Positions 4,607 to 5,108 of a stretch of 5,108 nucleotides of DNA are shown here, piece after piece. The translations under genes and the position numbers were made by a program. Location of the stretch: NCBI GenBank assembly GCA_031273965.1, contig JAISQX010000126.1, forward strand, positions 1 to 5,108, in the 5' to 3' direction. The notes under the pieces were generated by a model. It saw nothing but the letters and a program-made list of their open reading frames with translations, did not search any database and had not been told where the DNA came from. Position 1 is the first letter of the stretch. The number at the start of each line of letters is the position of its first letter. This DNA is from Clostridiales bacterium (GTDB lineage Bacteria; Bacillota; Clostridia; Christensenellales; JAISNN01).

Positions 4607-5108
4607 TTAAGCGTTATTATCCAAGACTATCGGCATAATCATGGGATTTTGCTTATATTTATTAAAAATATATTTTCTCAACGCTTTTCTTATAATCGTC
4701 TTGATAACGGCGATATCGTCGCATTTATCAAAATCAAACTGTGACAAAGCGCTTTTTATCACATCTCTGACCTCCTGAACAAAGCCGTCGGTGCTATGAA
4801 AGCCGCGCGTTATGACGTCTATTCCGGAGAAAAAACCGTCCTCGTTTCCCGGCGCTAAGGCAAGCAGATTTAAAATCACTATTATGAATCCGTCCTCGGC
4901 AAGATGCTGTCTGTCCTTTAATACGAGACTGTCCATATCGCCCGTCGCATAACCGTCCACGTAAATATTTCCCGCCTGCACATTCGGTCCGGGCTTGAGT
5001 GCGCCGCGTTGGACTATAACGGTGGAACCCGCTTCGGGTACAAAAATATTTTCCTTCGCTATTCCTAGCGACTGCGCCATAAAGCTATGTTTCTTCAGAT
5101 GGCGGTAT
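4607..5108 (-). CDS. rnj: Ribonuclease J, C-terminal part (partial)
   Basis: The gene enters from the right edge; the last 166 residues are visible, beginning YRHLKKHSFMAQSLG (first full codon ends at 5107). RNase J is a metallo-beta-lactamase/beta-CASP nuclease with endonuclease and 5'-to-3' exonuclease activity in mRNA turnover and rRNA maturation of Bacillota. The YRHLKKH segment lies just after the last metal-site region of the family. It is followed by features of RNase J: GIAKENIFVPEAG, an AGNIYVDG strand (V-D-G), VLKDRQHLAEDG, and DVITRGF. The tail contains the C-terminal alpha/beta domain, which in homologues supports dimer formation, and ends PMIMPIVLDNNA. The catalytic N-terminal part is outside the window, so its integrity cannot be judged. 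An internal ATG at 5080 is not the start, since the frame and the homology continue upstream of it. It probably shares a transcript with der. Confidence 0.93.
   Translation of the reverse strand, partial: YRHLKKHSFMAQSLGIAKENIFVPEAGSTVIVQRGALKPGPNVQAGNIYVDGYATGDMDSLVLKDRQHLAEDGFIIVILNLLALAPGNEDGFFSGIDVITRGFHSTDGFVQEVRDVIKSALSQFDFDKCDDIAVIKTIIRKALRKYIFNKYKQNPMIMPIVLDNNA

Overview
All convincing genes in this window lie on the minus strand. Read in the direction of transcription (from 5108 down to 1) they are: the 3' end of a ribonuclease J gene (rnj), the ribosome-assembly GTPase der, a 60-codon gene of unknown function, an elongation factor G-like gene (fusA family), and the first 21 codons of a probable phosphate acetyltransferase gene (pta). 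No plus-strand gene, tRNA, rRNA, CRISPR array, insertion sequence or phage gene was found.

The window suggests a low-to-moderate-GC Bacillota (Firmicutes), most likely a fermentative member of the Clostridia. The reasons are RNase J, the EF-G-like paralogue type with a GHGG-x-GKTT P-loop, strong AGGAGG-type ribosome binding sites, very A/T-rich spacers with long T tracts, and a probable Pta (acetate fermentation). Genus cannot be called from the sequence.

Layout: rnj (4607 to beyond the right edge) and der (3181-4506) are about 100 nt apart with no visible terminator between them, so they are probably co-transcribed. A 304-nt spacer follows (2877-3180). It holds a hairpin just downstream of der, a -10-like box, and a short attenuator-like pair of competing hairpins upstream of the 60-codon gene (2694-2876). 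That gene has a perfect Shine-Dalgarno and ends in a very strong intrinsic terminator (2611-2676). The EF-G-like gene (369-2423) has its own extended -10 promoter (2538-2566), a leader of about 108 nt, and a terminator-like hairpin (319-354). A spacer with two inverted repeats precedes pta, which has a -10 box and a good Shine-Dalgarno.

Three of the genes belong to the RNA and translation machinery: RNase J (mRNA decay and rRNA maturation), Der (50S assembly) and the EF-G-like protein (ribosome binding). The most unusual observation is in the EF-G-like protein. Its guanine-specificity motif, normally NKxD, reads S-N-I-N, and the catalytic-His position after DxxG is Phe, while the ribosome-contacting tip of domain IV is intact. 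The small gene and its leader are the other parts with no ready explanation.
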